From Nocardia rhamnosiphila NBRC 108938 (GTDB lineage: Bacteria > Actinomycetota > Actinomycetes > Mycobacteriales > Mycobacteriaceae): DNA of 64,000 bases. The notes beneath the pieces were generated by a model. That model saw nothing but the letters and a program-made list of their open reading frames with translations, did not search any database and was not told the DNA's origin. The DNA lies in NCBI RefSeq assembly GCF_000720425.1, contig NZ_JOAJ01000005.1, positions 558,001-622,000 of the forward strand, read 5' to 3'. This document shows, piece by piece, positions 52,442 through 61,187 of this stretch (position 1 is its first letter; each line of letters starts with the position of its first letter). The position numbers and the translations under genes are program-made.

Positions 52442-52729
52442 TCAGCGGTGTACCAGGTCGGCGTACTCGGGATGGGCGCCGATGTAATCGTCGACGTACC
52501 AGCAGGTGGCCACGACCTCGAAGCCCGCGGCCCGGGTCTCGTCCAGCGCGTACCCGACCACCTGGCCCGCCACCCCTCGCCCCCGGAACTCGGGGAAGGT
52601 GATGGTGTGGTGGAAATTGCGGACCTTCGGCGATTCCGTCTCCGCGTAGTCGGCATAGCCCGCGAGGGTCCCGTCCAGGTAGATCTCGAAGCGGGTGTCG
52701 TCGGCATTGTGTCGCAGTTCGGTACTCAC
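52442..52729 (-). CDS. small GNAT-family N-acetyltransferase (YjdJ/NATD1 type)
   Basis: This 95-residue protein is the short GNAT subgroup: YLDGTLAGYADYAETESPKV, HHTITFPEFRGRGVAGQVVG with the acetyl-CoA loop R-G-R-G-V-A, and VVATCWYVDDYIGAHPEY with the conserved CWY. The length fits this subgroup. GTG 52729 was chosen because the sequence starts at the family's usual MSTELRHN. Substrate unknown. It is 42 bp downstream of the GlcD gene, so it may be co-transcribed. Confidence 0.85.
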   Translation of the reverse strand: MSTELRHNADDTRFEIYLDGTLAGYADYAETESPKVRNFHHTITFPEFRGRGVAGQVVGYALDETRAAGFEVVATCWYVDDYIGAHPEYADLVHR

Positions 52730-52770
52730 CTTCGGTGAAACGGCGGGCCCCGTGCGGTTTGTTCCGGTGT

Positions 52771-54129
52771 TCAGAGGACAGCGCCGGGGTTGAGGATGCC
52801 GTGGGGGTCGAGGGCCGTTTTGATCCGCCTGGTCAGGTCCATCACCTCGGGGCCCAGCTGATCCGGGAGCCAGGCCTTCTTGAGGCGGCCCACACCGTGT
52901 TCGCCGGTGATGGTGCCGCCGAGGGTGATGGCCAGTGCCATGATCTCGCCGAAGGCCCGGTGCGCGCGTTCGGTCTCGTCCGGATCGGACGGGTCGTGCA
53001 CGATCAGCGGATGGGTGTTGCCGTCGCCGGCGTGCGCGATCACCGACACCGTGACGTCGTTGCGCCCGGCGATCTCGGCGATACCGGTCACCAGATCGCC
53101 GAGCCGGGGTAGCGGTACTCCGACATCCTCGAGGAGCAGCGGGCCGAGCCGTTCGACCGCGGGGATCGCGTAGCGGCGGGCCGCGGTGAAGGCTTCGCCC
53201 TCCTCCGGGTCGGCGGTGTGGAACGCCTCGGTGGCCCCGGCGGCCCGGCAGGCCTCGAGCATGATCCGGGCCTCCTGCGCGGCGTGGCCGCCCGGCGCGT
53301 CGGAGCGGGCCACCAGCAGGGCGGCGGCGTCGCGGTCCAGGCCCATCCGCAGTTCGTCCTCCACCGCGTTGATGGCGACGGAGTCCATGAACTCCAGCAT
53401 GGCGGGGCGCAGCGCGCCGGTGACGGCGAGAATCGCCTCGGTGGCCGCGGTGAGAGTGGCGAAGGAGGCGACCACGGTGCTCTGCGCCGGCTGCGCGGGC
53501 AGCAGCCGCAGGGTGAGTTCGGTGATGACCCCGAGGGTGCCCTCGCTGCCGACGAACATTTTGGTCAGCGACAGCCCGGCCGAATCCTTCAGCCGCGGGC
53601 CGCCCAGCCGGACCGCGGTGCCGTCGGCGAGTACGACCTCCATACCCAGGACGTAGTCGGTGGTCACGCCGTATTTGACACAGCACAGGCCGCCCGCGTT
53701 GGTGGCGGCGTTACCGCCGATCGAGCACATCTCGAACGACGAGGGGTCGGGGGGATACCACAGGCCGTGGTCGGCGACCGCCCGTTTGACCTCGGCGTTG
53801 AGCAACCCGGGCCCGACGACCGCGGTCCGGGTGACCGGGTCGATGGCGATACCGCGCATCCGCTCGGTGCTCAGCACGATTCCGCCGTCCACCGCGGTCG
53901 CCCCGCCGGAGAGGCCGGAACCGGCACCGCGCGGGACAACCGGGACGCGATGCTCGTCGGCCCAGCGCAGGGTCACGCACACATCGGCGGTTCCGGTGGC
54001 GCGGACCACGGCAAGCGGGGTCCCCGCCGCGGGGTCCTTCGCCCAGTCCTGCCGGTATCCGGCGAGGACGTCGGGATCGGTGAGCACCGTGCCGGCGGGC
54101 AGGAGATCGATCAGTTCACGCAGGTCCAC
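52771..54129 (-). CDS. FAD-linked oxidase, GlcD / D-lactate dehydrogenase type
   Basis: This 452-residue protein oxidises a 2-hydroxy acid such as glycolate or D-lactate with FAD. The PP-loop VVPRGAGSGLSGGATAVDGG and PDPSSFEMCSIGGNAATNAG bind FAD, VGSEGTLGVITELTLRLLP follows, and the C-terminal IAHAGDGNTHPLIVH and EHGVGRLKKAWL carry substrate and metal ligands. GTG 54129 has no ribosome site but lies 6 nt after TAGCGT. Electron acceptor unknown. Confidence 0.93.
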   Translation of the reverse strand: MDLRELIDLLPAGTVLTDPDVLAGYRQDWAKDPAAGTPLAVVRATGTADVCVTLRWADEHRVPVVPRGAGSGLSGGATAVDGGIVLSTERMRGIAIDPVTRTAVVGPGLLNAEVKRAVADHGLWYPPDPSSFEMCSIGGNAATNAGGLCCVKYGVTTDYVLGMEVVLADGTAVRLGGPRLKDSAGLSLTKMFVGSEGTLGVITELTLRLLPAQPAQSTVVASFATLTAATEAILAVTGALRPAMLEFMDSVAINAVEDELRMGLDRDAAALLVARSDAPGGHAAQEARIMLEACRAAGATEAFHTADPEEGEAFTAARRYAIPAVERLGPLLLEDVGVPLPRLGDLVTGIAEIAGRNDVTVSVIAHAGDGNTHPLIVHDPSDPDETERAHRAFGEIMALAITLGGTITGEHGVGRLKKAWLPDQLGPEVMDLTRRIKTALDPHGILNPGAVL

Positions 54130-54135
54130 GCCCCA

Positions 54136-54141
54136 ACGCTA
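54136..54141 (-). promoter_or_regulatory. -10 element of a leaderless promoter for the GlcD gene
   Basis: On the minus strand TAGCGT is followed by 6 nt and GTG 54129. Confidence 0.5.
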
Positions 54142-54192
54142 ACCGCTCGCGGCCCGGATGGGGTCCCGTCCGCGCAGACGGGACCCCGGTGA

Positions 54193-55212
54193 TCACAGGC
54201 CGTGGCCGCGGGCGCCGTTCACCGACTGCGCGAGCTCGGCCTCGGTCTCCGCCGCGAACCCGCCGCGCGCCGCGGCGACCGCGGAATCGAATTCCTCCTC
54301 CACGAGATCGGCGTTGATCTGGGCACCGGCCGTCGCCCCGGCCGCGGCGGCCGCCCCGACCTGTGCGGACAGATCGGTGACATTGCCGGCGGCCCAGACC
54401 CCCGGTACCTCGGTGCGGCCGGTGGCGTCGCACGGGATGTACTGGCCGAATCCTGCCGGATGCTCGGTGGCCGTCAAGCCCAGCCCGGTCAGGAACCCGG
54501 CGCGGGCGACCATCCGCGAGCCCACGGCGACGGCCTCCCGGGCGACGACGGTGCCGTCGGCGAGCCGGACGCCGGTGATCCGGTCGTCGGTGATCTCGAT
54601 TCCGGCCACCTCGCCCGGCACCACGCGGACGCCGCGCGCGGCGAGCCGTTCCGCGACCTCCGGTGTGGGATCGGGCTGATCGTGGGTGAAGTAGACGACG
54701 TCATCGCTGAGCTGGCGGAACAGCTGCACCTGGTGCAGGGAGATCGGCCCGCGGCTCAGCACGGCGATCGCCCGGTCGCGCACCTCCCAGCCGTGACAGT
54801 ACGGGCAGTGCAGCACATCGCGGCCCCAGCGTTCCCGCAGGCCGGGAATCTCGGGCAGTTCGTCGGTCAGCCCCGTGGTCACCAGCAGCCGCCGTGCCCG
54901 CACCGCCCGGCCGTCGGCGAGCGTGATCGTGAAACGGTCACTGTCGCGGACCGCGCCGGTGATCTCCCCGGACACCACCCGGCCGCCGTAGCGGCGGACC
55001 TCGGCGCGGCCGGTCTCGAGTAGTTCCGCCGGGGGCGTACCGTCGCGCGCCAGCAGTCCGTGCACGCCGTCGGCGGGGGCGTTGCGCGGTTGTCCCGCGT
55101 CGATCACCACCACGCTGCGCCGCGACCGGGCCAGCATGAGCGCCCCGTTCAGACCGGCCGCCCCGCCGCCGGCCACCACCACGTCGTAGTCGTTGTCCAA
55201 TTCTTCGGTCAC
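54193..55212 (-). CDS. thioredoxin-reductase-like NAD(P)/FAD oxidoreductase
   Basis: This 339-residue protein has the FAD motif DVVVAGGGAAGLNGALMLAR, an active-site CPYCHGWEVRD, the GVWAAGNVTDLSAQVGAAAA second FAD motif, and a central NAD(P)-binding part. The CPYC pair sits where thioredoxin reductase has its CATC disulfide, so it is a TrxR-like or ferredoxin-NADP reductase-like enzyme, not a standard TrxB; no thioredoxin gene is adjacent. GTG 55212 follows GAGGAGG. It is divergent from a GtrA gene. Confidence 0.85.
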   Translation of the reverse strand: MTEELDNDYDVVVAGGGAAGLNGALMLARSRRSVVVIDAGQPRNAPADGVHGLLARDGTPPAELLETGRAEVRRYGGRVVSGEITGAVRDSDRFTITLADGRAVRARRLLVTTGLTDELPEIPGLRERWGRDVLHCPYCHGWEVRDRAIAVLSRGPISLHQVQLFRQLSDDVVYFTHDQPDPTPEVAERLAARGVRVVPGEVAGIEITDDRITGVRLADGTVVAREAVAVGSRMVARAGFLTGLGLTATEHPAGFGQYIPCDATGRTEVPGVWAAGNVTDLSAQVGAAAAAGATAGAQINADLVEEEFDSAVAAARGGFAAETEAELAQSVNGARGHGL

Positions 55213-55259
55213 CGTGACCACCTCCTCGGCGCCGACTATCCGCACCCTCGAACCAATTG

Positions 55260-55273
55260 GCAAACATATTTGC
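55260..55273. promoter_or_regulatory. 14-bp palindrome in the divergent region upstream of the oxidoreductase
   Basis: GCAAA-CATA-TTTGC lies 47 bases from the oxidoreductase start in an AT-rich patch. It could be a repressor site. Confidence 0.35.
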
Positions 55274-55391
55274 TGCAATGACAAATCCGCGGAGTCGGTG
55301 GGACTGCGGCATCCCCCGGGAAATCGCGCCCGAACTGTGGGTTTGCCGCGCGCTCACCTGCCGGACACCTGGTCCTGCGAGGCTGGCGAGC

Positions 55392-55865
55392 GTGCAGGAC
55401 CTGGCGACGAACGCTGATATGTGGGAGATCCGGTTCGCCCGCTGGTGCGGCGCGGTGGTCGCGCGCCTGCCGTGGGGTCTGGACCACCTCGTCGCTCCCA
55501 CCTTCCTCGGTTTCGCGCTGATCAACAGCTTCACCTTCGGGGTCGACCTACTGATCCTCACCGGGATGCGCAGCGGACTCGGGTTGCCGGGATGGTTGTC
55601 GGTATCGGTCGGCTACGTCTGTGCCTTCACGCTGGCGTTCTATCTCAACCGCCGGCTGAACTTCCGCTCCCACGCTCCTGCGGGAGGCCAGGCGGCGGTC
55701 TACACGGTCGTCGTGCTGATCAACTACCTCGCGTTCATCCTGGGCGTCGGCGCCGGACTGGCCGCGCTCGGTGTGCAGTACCACCTGTCGCGGATGCTGG
55801 CCGGGGTGTGCGAGGCGGTGTACATGTACTCGGCCATGCGCTGGGTGGTCTTCCGGCGCCGCTGA
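55392..55865 (+). CDS. GtrA-family membrane protein (second copy)
   Basis: This 157-residue protein has four hydrophobic helices (FLGFALINSFTFGVDLLILT, LSVSVGYVCAFTLAFYLNRR, VYTVVVLINYLAFILGVGAG, MLAGVCEAVYMYSAMRWVVF) and the GtrA-typical YLNRRLNFRS. GtrA proteins are thought to flip lipid-linked sugars for wall polysaccharides. GTG 55392 is assumed from GCGAGG upstream; ATG 55419 is possible. It ends 7 bp from the convergent peptidase gene and is unlike the 34055 copy in sequence. Confidence 0.78.
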   Translation: MQDLATNADMWEIRFARWCGAVVARLPWGLDHLVAPTFLGFALINSFTFGVDLLILTGMRSGLGLPGWLSVSVGYVCAFTLAFYLNRRLNFRSHAPAGGQAAVYTVVVLINYLAFILGVGAGLAALGVQYHLSRMLAGVCEAVYMYSAMRWVVFRRR

Positions 55866-55872
55866 CCGCCGA

Positions 55873-56514
55873 TCAGCCCGTGTACACCCGGGTTCCGTCT
55901 CCGTCGCGGACCACGACATCGGCATCGGTGAGCGCCCAGTGCGGGGTACCCGCCGCCCGGAGGCGGTCGGCGAGGGCGTTACCCGTCCGCTCGGGGTCGG
56001 TGGGTGAGTCCAGATGCGGCACGATCGGACGATCGACCACCCCCAGACCCGTCCAGATCGGTTCGATACCGCAGGCCGGCCGTACCTCGGCGGGGTCGTC
56101 GGCGGTCTCCAGACCGTGCAGGTCCGGGCTCAGTACACAGGCGCCCGCGCTGTAACCCGCGTAGACGACCGAATCCGACGCCAGCAGTTCCGGGATCACC
56201 CGGTCCGCGCCGCTCCGTGCGAACTGGGCACGCAGGACGAAGGTGTTGCCCCCGCGGACCCAGAGGACGGGGAACCGGGCCAGCCGCCGCCCCAATTCCT
56301 CCGGACGCCCGGCATATTCGCGGAGATCCACCTCCTCGGGCCGGAACCCGAGTGCCCGCAGCGGTGTCAGTTCGCTGGTCACTGCGGCGGCACGGCCCCG
56401 CGGCCAGGAGTCGAAGGCATTGGCGATCACCGCGATCGGGCCCGGTGCGCCGACCATCGAAGCGAAGACGTCGTAGTGAGCGCCGAATCGGTAGCTCGCC
56501 AGGAACAGCCGCAT
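55873..56514 (-). CDS. peptidase S51 / PepE-like (type 1 glutamine amidotransferase fold)
   Basis: This 213-residue protein has MRLFLASYRFGAHYDVFASM, PVLWVRGGNTFVLRAQF, and the nucleophile elbow VVYAGYSAGACVLSPDLHGL (GYSAG), the S51 dipeptidase E pattern. Later catalytic positions fit IVPHLDSPTDPERTGNAL. It probably hydrolyses small peptides. Its ATG lies one base after the stop of the upstream DinB-like gene, so the two are coupled. Confidence 0.85.
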   Translation of the reverse strand: MRLFLASYRFGAHYDVFASMVGAPGPIAVIANAFDSWPRGRAAAVTSELTPLRALGFRPEEVDLREYAGRPEELGRRLARFPVLWVRGGNTFVLRAQFARSGADRVIPELLASDSVVYAGYSAGACVLSPDLHGLETADDPAEVRPACGIEPIWTGLGVVDRPIVPHLDSPTDPERTGNALADRLRAAGTPHWALTDADVVVRDGDGTRVYTG

Positions 56515-56515
56515 C

Positions 56516-57352
56516 TCAGATGGTGAACGCCAGATTCCGGACCACCTGCCGGCCCAGATCCGCGTCCCCGTGGAAGGTGATCCGGCCCAGTGCCGAGTCG
56601 GCGTCCACCCGGCCGCCGCCGAGCCGCACCAGCAGGCCGGAGTCCAGTTCCAGTGTGACGGTGGGTTCGGTGGCGGGCGCGTCCACATAGCGGGCCCGGT
56701 CACCGACCTCTATATGCAGGGTCCGCGCGAGCGGACCCGTGAGTGCCAGGGTGATCAGCGAACCGGCCGGTGCCTTACCGCGTTTCGCGACCACCCGGGG
56801 CAGCGACGGCGCGAACTCGGCGAAGGCGAGTTCGCCGCGCGAACCTCCCTCGTCGACCCGTTTCCCGAGCGCGTCGGCGATATCGAGTTCGTGCATCCAG
56901 CAGTCGAACAACCGCACCCGCATGAACCGCGCGTAGGGCACCTCGCCGATGGGGGACGGTGACGGTGCCGACCACGCCGCATCGTCCATGGCGGCGAGCG
57001 CGGCCCGGCGGCGGCCGATCACTTCGCGATACAGGTCGAGCAGTTCGGTGCCCGCGCGCGGCCGCAGCCGCTGCACCCAGATCTCGTTGAGGGCGCCGAT
57101 CTCGTTGCGCACGTGCGGCAGAGTCTTCACATCGACATCGGGCGCCTGCGGATCACGCGCTGGGGGCCTGTCCCCGAGCAGCAGCGATTCGGTGCCGATC
57201 ACATGGCTCAGCACATCGAACACGGTCCACCCCGGCAGCGGTGAAGGTGTCCGCCACTGCTCCTCGCCGAGACCGGCGACCAGTTCGGCGAGGGCGTCGA
57301 ACTGGTCCGACAATCGCGCGGTGAGTTCGGGACGGTCGAGGGTGTCGGTCAT
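56516..57352 (-). CDS. maleylpyruvate isomerase-type mycothiol-dependent (DinB-like) enzyme
   Basis: This 278-residue protein has the DinB four-helix bundle with metal-binding His in WTVFDVLSHVIGTESLLLGD and VRLFDCWMHELDIADALG, and the MDMPI C-terminal beta domain. Such proteins use mycothiol as cofactor, fitting an actinobacterium. The substrate is unknown. It is the first gene of a two-gene operon with the S51 peptidase. Confidence 0.85.
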   Translation of the reverse strand: MTDTLDRPELTARLSDQFDALAELVAGLGEEQWRTPSPLPGWTVFDVLSHVIGTESLLLGDRPPARDPQAPDVDVKTLPHVRNEIGALNEIWVQRLRPRAGTELLDLYREVIGRRRAALAAMDDAAWSAPSPSPIGEVPYARFMRVRLFDCWMHELDIADALGKRVDEGGSRGELAFAEFAPSLPRVVAKRGKAPAGSLITLALTGPLARTLHIEVGDRARYVDAPATEPTVTLELDSGLLVRLGGGRVDADSALGRITFHGDADLGRQVVRNLAFTI

Positions 57353-57500
57353 TCGGTCCTCCTTGGAAGCCGGTACCCGCGTACCGCGGAAGCCGGGGCG
57401 CAGGCGGGTACATGAGATCCGCGCAAGCCGCGGCGAAGGCGGAGATTTCGCATCGGCAGTGCCTTCCGTGGGTTGATCGGAATTCGTCCGGGCCCGGGGC

Positions 57501-57956
57501 TCAGGCCGGTTCGCCGTCGGCGCCGGGCCGCCCGTCGAGGGCGGCCAGGTCCGCGCGGAGCGTGGCGGCGACGCGGTCCGGCTCGTGTGCGCGGCGCAGC
57601 ACGAGTCCGGTCGCGAACCGGAACTTGTCGCCGTGACTGCGCGGGATCACGTGCAGATGGACGTGCGCGACCGTCTGGAACGCGGCCTTGCCATCGTTGA
57701 TCAGCAGATTCGCGCCGTCGGCGGCGAACCCGGGCCCCTGTACCGCCCGGGCGAGGCGATGGCCGACCCGGAACAGGTCCACTCCGGTCTCGGCATCGAG
57801 TTCGGACAGATCGGTGGCATGCCGCTTCGGGATCACCAGCGTGTGCCCGCGGGTGATCGGCCGGATATCCAGGAACGCGGTCACCGTATCGTCCTCGTAC
57901 ACCCGATGGGCCGGTGCGGTACCGGCCACGATCCCGCAGAAAACGCAGTCGCTCAC
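57501..57956 (-). CDS. HIT-family protein
   Basis: This 151-residue protein has the histidine triad HVHLHVIPR and the N-terminal DCVFCGIVAGTAPAHRVYED with CxxC, and ITRGHTLVIPKRHA. HIT proteins hydrolyse dinucleoside polyphosphates or AMP conjugates. GTG 57956 sits 7 nt after TAGAGT and has no ribosome site, so leaderless translation is likely; the GTG 9 bases earlier overlaps the -10. Confidence 0.93.
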   Translation of the reverse strand: MSDCVFCGIVAGTAPAHRVYEDDTVTAFLDIRPITRGHTLVIPKRHATDLSELDAETGVDLFRVGHRLARAVQGPGFAADGANLLINDGKAAFQTVAHVHLHVIPRSHGDKFRFATGLVLRRAHEPDRVAATLRADLAALDGRPGADGEPA

Positions 57957-57963
57957 ACGGCGC

Positions 57964-57969
57964 ACTCTA
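57964..57969 (-). promoter_or_regulatory. -10 element of a leaderless promoter for the HIT gene
   Basis: On the minus strand TAGAGT is followed by 7 nt and GTG 57956. Confidence 0.45.
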
Positions 57970-58120
57970 CGGCGTAAGGGTGCGGCAGGTCCCGGAGTGG
58001 GCGTCGACTTGGCAAACTTTTCAAACTCCTGGGCATGCTTCGGCGGATATATCCCGCTATCAGGCTTTACCGATGCGAAGACATCCGGCTGTCGACTCGG
58101 AATGTGACGGGCATCTCAGC

Positions 58121-58187
58121 TAATCTCACTGCGGCCGATGTACGGTTGCCAGGATTTCGGGCGGTGGTGTCCCAGGACACCTCCGCC
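58121..58187 (+). promoter_or_regulatory. candidate pnt operon -10 and 13-bp leader hairpin
   Basis: TAATCT (58121-58126) is a possible -10. GGCGGTGGTGTCC (58160-58172) pairs with GGACACCTCCGCC (58175-58187) with one mismatch and a 2-nt turn, 49 bases before the pntAa start. The hairpin could be an attenuator or a protein-binding dyad. Confidence 0.4.
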
Positions 58188-58235
58188 CGGCGCCGTTGAT
58201 CGGCGGCCGAAACACCAGGAGAGGGAAGCAGACAA

Positions 58236-59369
58236 GTGGAGACAACGCAGGCCGTGAGCGATTCGTCGCCGCGCGGGGCGCGTGTCGGTGTCGTTCGCGA
58301 ATCCGCCGCGGGCGAGCGGCGGGTCGCCTTGGTTCCGAAGATCATTCCCACGCTGGTGAAGCAGGGCGTGGAGGTCGTGGTCGAGGCCGGAGCCGGAGCG
58401 GGCGCGCTCATTCCCGATACCGCCTACGAGGAAGCCGGTGCGAAGATCGGCGACCCCTGGTCGGCCGATGTGGTCGTCAAGGTGGCCCCGCCCAACGATG
58501 CCGAGGTGGGCAAACTGTCCACGGGGCAGACTCTCATCGGATTCCTCGCCCCGCGCAACGCCGACAACCAGATCGCCGCGCTGAAGAAGGCCGGGGTGCA
58601 GGCGTTCGCGGTGGAGGCCATCCCGCGGATCTCGCGCGCCCAGGTGATGGACGCGCTCTCCTCACAGGCCAATGTCGCCGGGTACAAGGCGGTACTGCTG
58701 GCGGCGTCGGAATCGACCCGCTTCTTCCCGATGCTCACCACCGCCGCCGGCACCGTGAAACCGGCGACCGTGCTGGTGCTCGGCGTCGGCGTGGCCGGTC
58801 TGCAGGCGCTGGCCACCGCGAAACGCCTGGGCGGCCGGACCACCGGCTACGACGTGCGCCCCGAGGTCGCCGACCAGGTGCGTTCGGTGGGCGCCCAGTG
58901 GCTCGATCTCGGTATCGACGCCGCCGGTGAGGGCGGCTACGCCCGCGAACTCACCGACGAGGAGAAGGACAAACAGCAGCAGGCGCTCGAGGACGCGATC
59001 AAGGGTTTCGACGTGGTGATCACCACCGCGCTCGTACCCGGTCGTCCGGCGCCGCGGCTGGTGACCGCGGGCGCGGTCGCCGGGATGAAGCCGGGCAGCG
59101 TCATCGTGGATCTCGCCGGGGAGACCGGCGGCAACTGCGAACTCACCGAACCCGGCGAGACCGTGGTGAAGCACGATGTGACGATCTGCTCGCCGCTGAA
59201 CCTGCCTGCCACGATGCCCGAGCACGCCAGCGAGCTGTACTCGAAGAATGTCGCCGCGCTGCTGGAACTGATGCTCGCCGAGGGCGAACTGAAACCCGAT
59301 TTCTCCGATCAGGTACTGGCCGATTCCTGCGTCACCCGTGACGCCGAACCGACAACGAAGGCCGAATGA
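58236..59369 (+). CDS. pntAa: NAD(P) transhydrogenase subunit alpha, part 1
   Basis: PntAa is the NAD(H)-binding domain I of the proton-translocating transhydrogenase, which makes NADPH from NADH. The 377-residue protein has the Rossmann motif VLVLGVGVAGLQALATAKRL near residue 180, GYDVRPEVADQVRSVGAQWL and the mobile loop region. GTG 58236 follows AGGAGAGGGAAG. The alpha subunit is split from the membrane part, as in mycobacteria. Its stop overlaps the next start (ATGA). Confidence 0.96.
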   Translation: METTQAVSDSSPRGARVGVVRESAAGERRVALVPKIIPTLVKQGVEVVVEAGAGAGALIPDTAYEEAGAKIGDPWSADVVVKVAPPNDAEVGKLSTGQTLIGFLAPRNADNQIAALKKAGVQAFAVEAIPRISRAQVMDALSSQANVAGYKAVLLAASESTRFFPMLTTAAGTVKPATVLVLGVGVAGLQALATAKRLGGRTTGYDVRPEVADQVRSVGAQWLDLGIDAAGEGGYARELTDEEKDKQQQALEDAIKGFDVVITTALVPGRPAPRLVTAGAVAGMKPGSVIVDLAGETGGNCELTEPGETVVKHDVTICSPLNLPATMPEHASELYSKNVAALLELMLAEGELKPDFSDQVLADSCVTRDAEPTTKAE

Positions 59370-59689
59370 TGTACACCGAACTGCTGGCGAATATCGCGAT
59401 TCTGGTGCTGTCCGGTTTCGTGGGTTTCGCGGTGATCTCCAAGGTCCCCAACACCCTGCACACGCCGCTGATGTCGGGTACCAACGCCATTCACGGCATC
59501 GTGGTGCTGGGCGCGCTGGTCACGCTCGGGCGGATGGAGGACCCGTCCCTCGGGGTGCAGGTCATCCTGTTCGTGGCCGTGGTGTTCGGAACGCTCAATG
59601 TGATCGGCGGTTTCGTGGTCACCGACCGGATGCTGGGCATGTTCAAAGGCAAGAAGCCCGCCGCGGGTGCCGAGAAGGCAGGTAAGTGA
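59366..59689 (+). CDS. pntAb: NAD(P) transhydrogenase subunit alpha, part 2
   Basis: This 107-residue membrane part of the alpha subunit has about three helices (IAILVLSGFVGFAVISKVPN, GIVVLGALVTLG, VILFVAVVFGTLNVIGGFVV) and forms the proton channel with PntB. The ATG at 59366 overlaps the pntAa stop by four bases; a second ATG is next. Three bases separate its stop from pntB. Confidence 0.95.
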   Translation: MMYTELLANIAILVLSGFVGFAVISKVPNTLHTPLMSGTNAIHGIVVLGALVTLGRMEDPSLGVQVILFVAVVFGTLNVIGGFVVTDRMLGMFKGKKPAAGAEKAGK

Positions 59690-59692
59690 CCC

Positions 59693-61111
59693 ATGGACAA
59701 TCTGGTCGATATCCTCTACATCCTGTCCTTCGCCCTGTTCATCTACGGTCTGATGGGGCTGACCGGCCCGAAGACCGCGGTCCGCGGCAACTGGATCGCG
59801 GCGGCCGGTATGGCGATCGCGGTGATCGCCACCCTGATCGCCGTCCGTGACACCACCAACTGGATCCTGATCGTCGCGGGCCTCGTCGTGGGTGTGGTGC
59901 TGGGCGTGCCGCCCGCGCGCTACACCAAGATGACCGCGATGCCCCAGCTGGTGGCGGCGTTCAACGGCGTCGGCGGCGGAACGGTCGCCCTCATCGCCTG
60001 GGCCGAATTCATCGACACCACCGGCTTCTCGGTCTTCCACCACGGCGAAGAACCGACGGTGCACATCATCGTGGGCTCGCTGTTCGCCGCGGTCATCGGC
60101 TCGATCTCGTTCTGGGGTTCGCTGATCGCGTTCGGGAAGCTGCAGGAGATCCTGCCCGGCCGCCCGATCGGTCTCGGCAAACTGCAGCAGGTGGTGAATC
60201 TGCTGCTGCTGGTGCTAGCGGTCGCGGCGGCGGTCGTCATCGGGCTCGGTGCGTCCGATGGGGGCGTCTCGCAGTGGTGGATGGTCGGGCTGCTGCTGGC
60301 CGCCGGGGTGCTGGGCCTGATGGTGGTGCTGCCGATCGGCGGCGCCGATATGCCCGTGGTGATCTCGCTGCTCAACGCGCTCACCGGCCTGTCCGCGGCG
60401 GCGGCCGGTCTGGCGCTGAACAACACCGCGATGATCGTGGCCGGCATGATCGTCGGCGCGTCCGGCACCATTCTGACCAATCTGATGGCCAAGGCGATGA
60501 ACCGGTCCATCCCGGCCATCGTGGCGGGCGGTTTCGGTGGCGGCGGCGCGGTCGCCGCCGCCGGTGGCGGCGAGCAGAAACAGGCCAAGGCCACCTCGGC
60601 GGCCGACGCGGCGATCCAGATGGCCTATGCCAACCAGGTGATCGTGGTGCCCGGCTACGGTATGGCCGTCGCGCAGGCCCAGCACGCGGTCAAGGAGATG
60701 GCGGGACTGCTCGAAGCCAAGGGCGTCGAGGTCAAATACGCCATCCATCCGGTCGCGGGCCGGATGCCCGGGCATATGAACGTGCTGCTGGCCGAGGCCG
60801 AGGTGTCCTACGACGCCATGAAGGAAATGGACGATATCAACGGCGAATTCGGCCGCACCGATGTCGCTCTGGTCATCGGCGCCAACGATGTCACCAACCC
60901 GGCCGCCCGTGAGGATTCGGCCAGCCCGATCTACGGTATGCCGGTCCTCAATGTCGACCAGGCCAAATCGGTGATCGTGCTGAAGCGCTCGATGAACAGC
61001 GGTTTCGCCGGTATCGACAACCCGTTGTTCTACTCCGACCACACCTCGATGCTCTTCGGGGATGCGAAGAAGTCGGTCGGCGCGGTCACCGAGGAGCTGA
61101 AGGCCCTGTAG
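59693..61111 (+). CDS. pntB: NAD(P) transhydrogenase subunit beta
   Basis: This 472-residue protein has about nine N-terminal helices for proton transfer and a C-terminal NADP(H)-binding domain III with VIVVPGYGMAVAQAQHAVKE, VKYAIHPVAGRMPGHMNVLL and GANDVTNPAAREDSASPIYG. It completes the pntAa-pntAb-pntB operon. A 16-bp hairpin follows 12 bases after the stop. Confidence 0.97.
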   Translation: MDNLVDILYILSFALFIYGLMGLTGPKTAVRGNWIAAAGMAIAVIATLIAVRDTTNWILIVAGLVVGVVLGVPPARYTKMTAMPQLVAAFNGVGGGTVALIAWAEFIDTTGFSVFHHGEEPTVHIIVGSLFAAVIGSISFWGSLIAFGKLQEILPGRPIGLGKLQQVVNLLLLVLAVAAAVVIGLGASDGGVSQWWMVGLLLAAGVLGLMVVLPIGGADMPVVISLLNALTGLSAAAAGLALNNTAMIVAGMIVGASGTILTNLMAKAMNRSIPAIVAGGFGGGGAVAAAGGGEQKQAKATSAADAAIQMAYANQVIVVPGYGMAVAQAQHAVKEMAGLLEAKGVEVKYAIHPVAGRMPGHMNVLLAEAEVSYDAMKEMDDINGEFGRTDVALVIGANDVTNPAAREDSASPIYGMPVLNVDQAKSVIVLKRSMNSGFAGIDNPLFYSDHTSMLFGDAKKSVGAVTEELKAL

Positions 61112-61123
61112 CCGCACAGCAGT

Positions 61124-61169
61124 CACCACGGCCCCGGGCAGGTTCACCACCGCGCCCGGGGCCGTGGTG
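61124..61169 (+). terminator. 16-bp perfect hairpin after pntB
   Basis: CACCACGGCCCCGGGC (61124-61139) pairs exactly with GCCCGGGGCCGTGGTG (61154-61169) across 14 nt, the strongest terminator-like structure in the window. It has only weak T content after it (CTGTTGT). The next gene's promoter starts right after. Confidence 0.7.
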
Positions 61170-61175
61170 CTGTTG

Positions 61176-61181
61176 TACGGT
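61176..61181 (+). promoter_or_regulatory. -10 element of a leaderless promoter for the F420-type reductase
   Basis: TACGGT is followed by 6 nt and ATG 61188. Confidence 0.5.
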
Positions 61182-61187
61182 CGGCTG

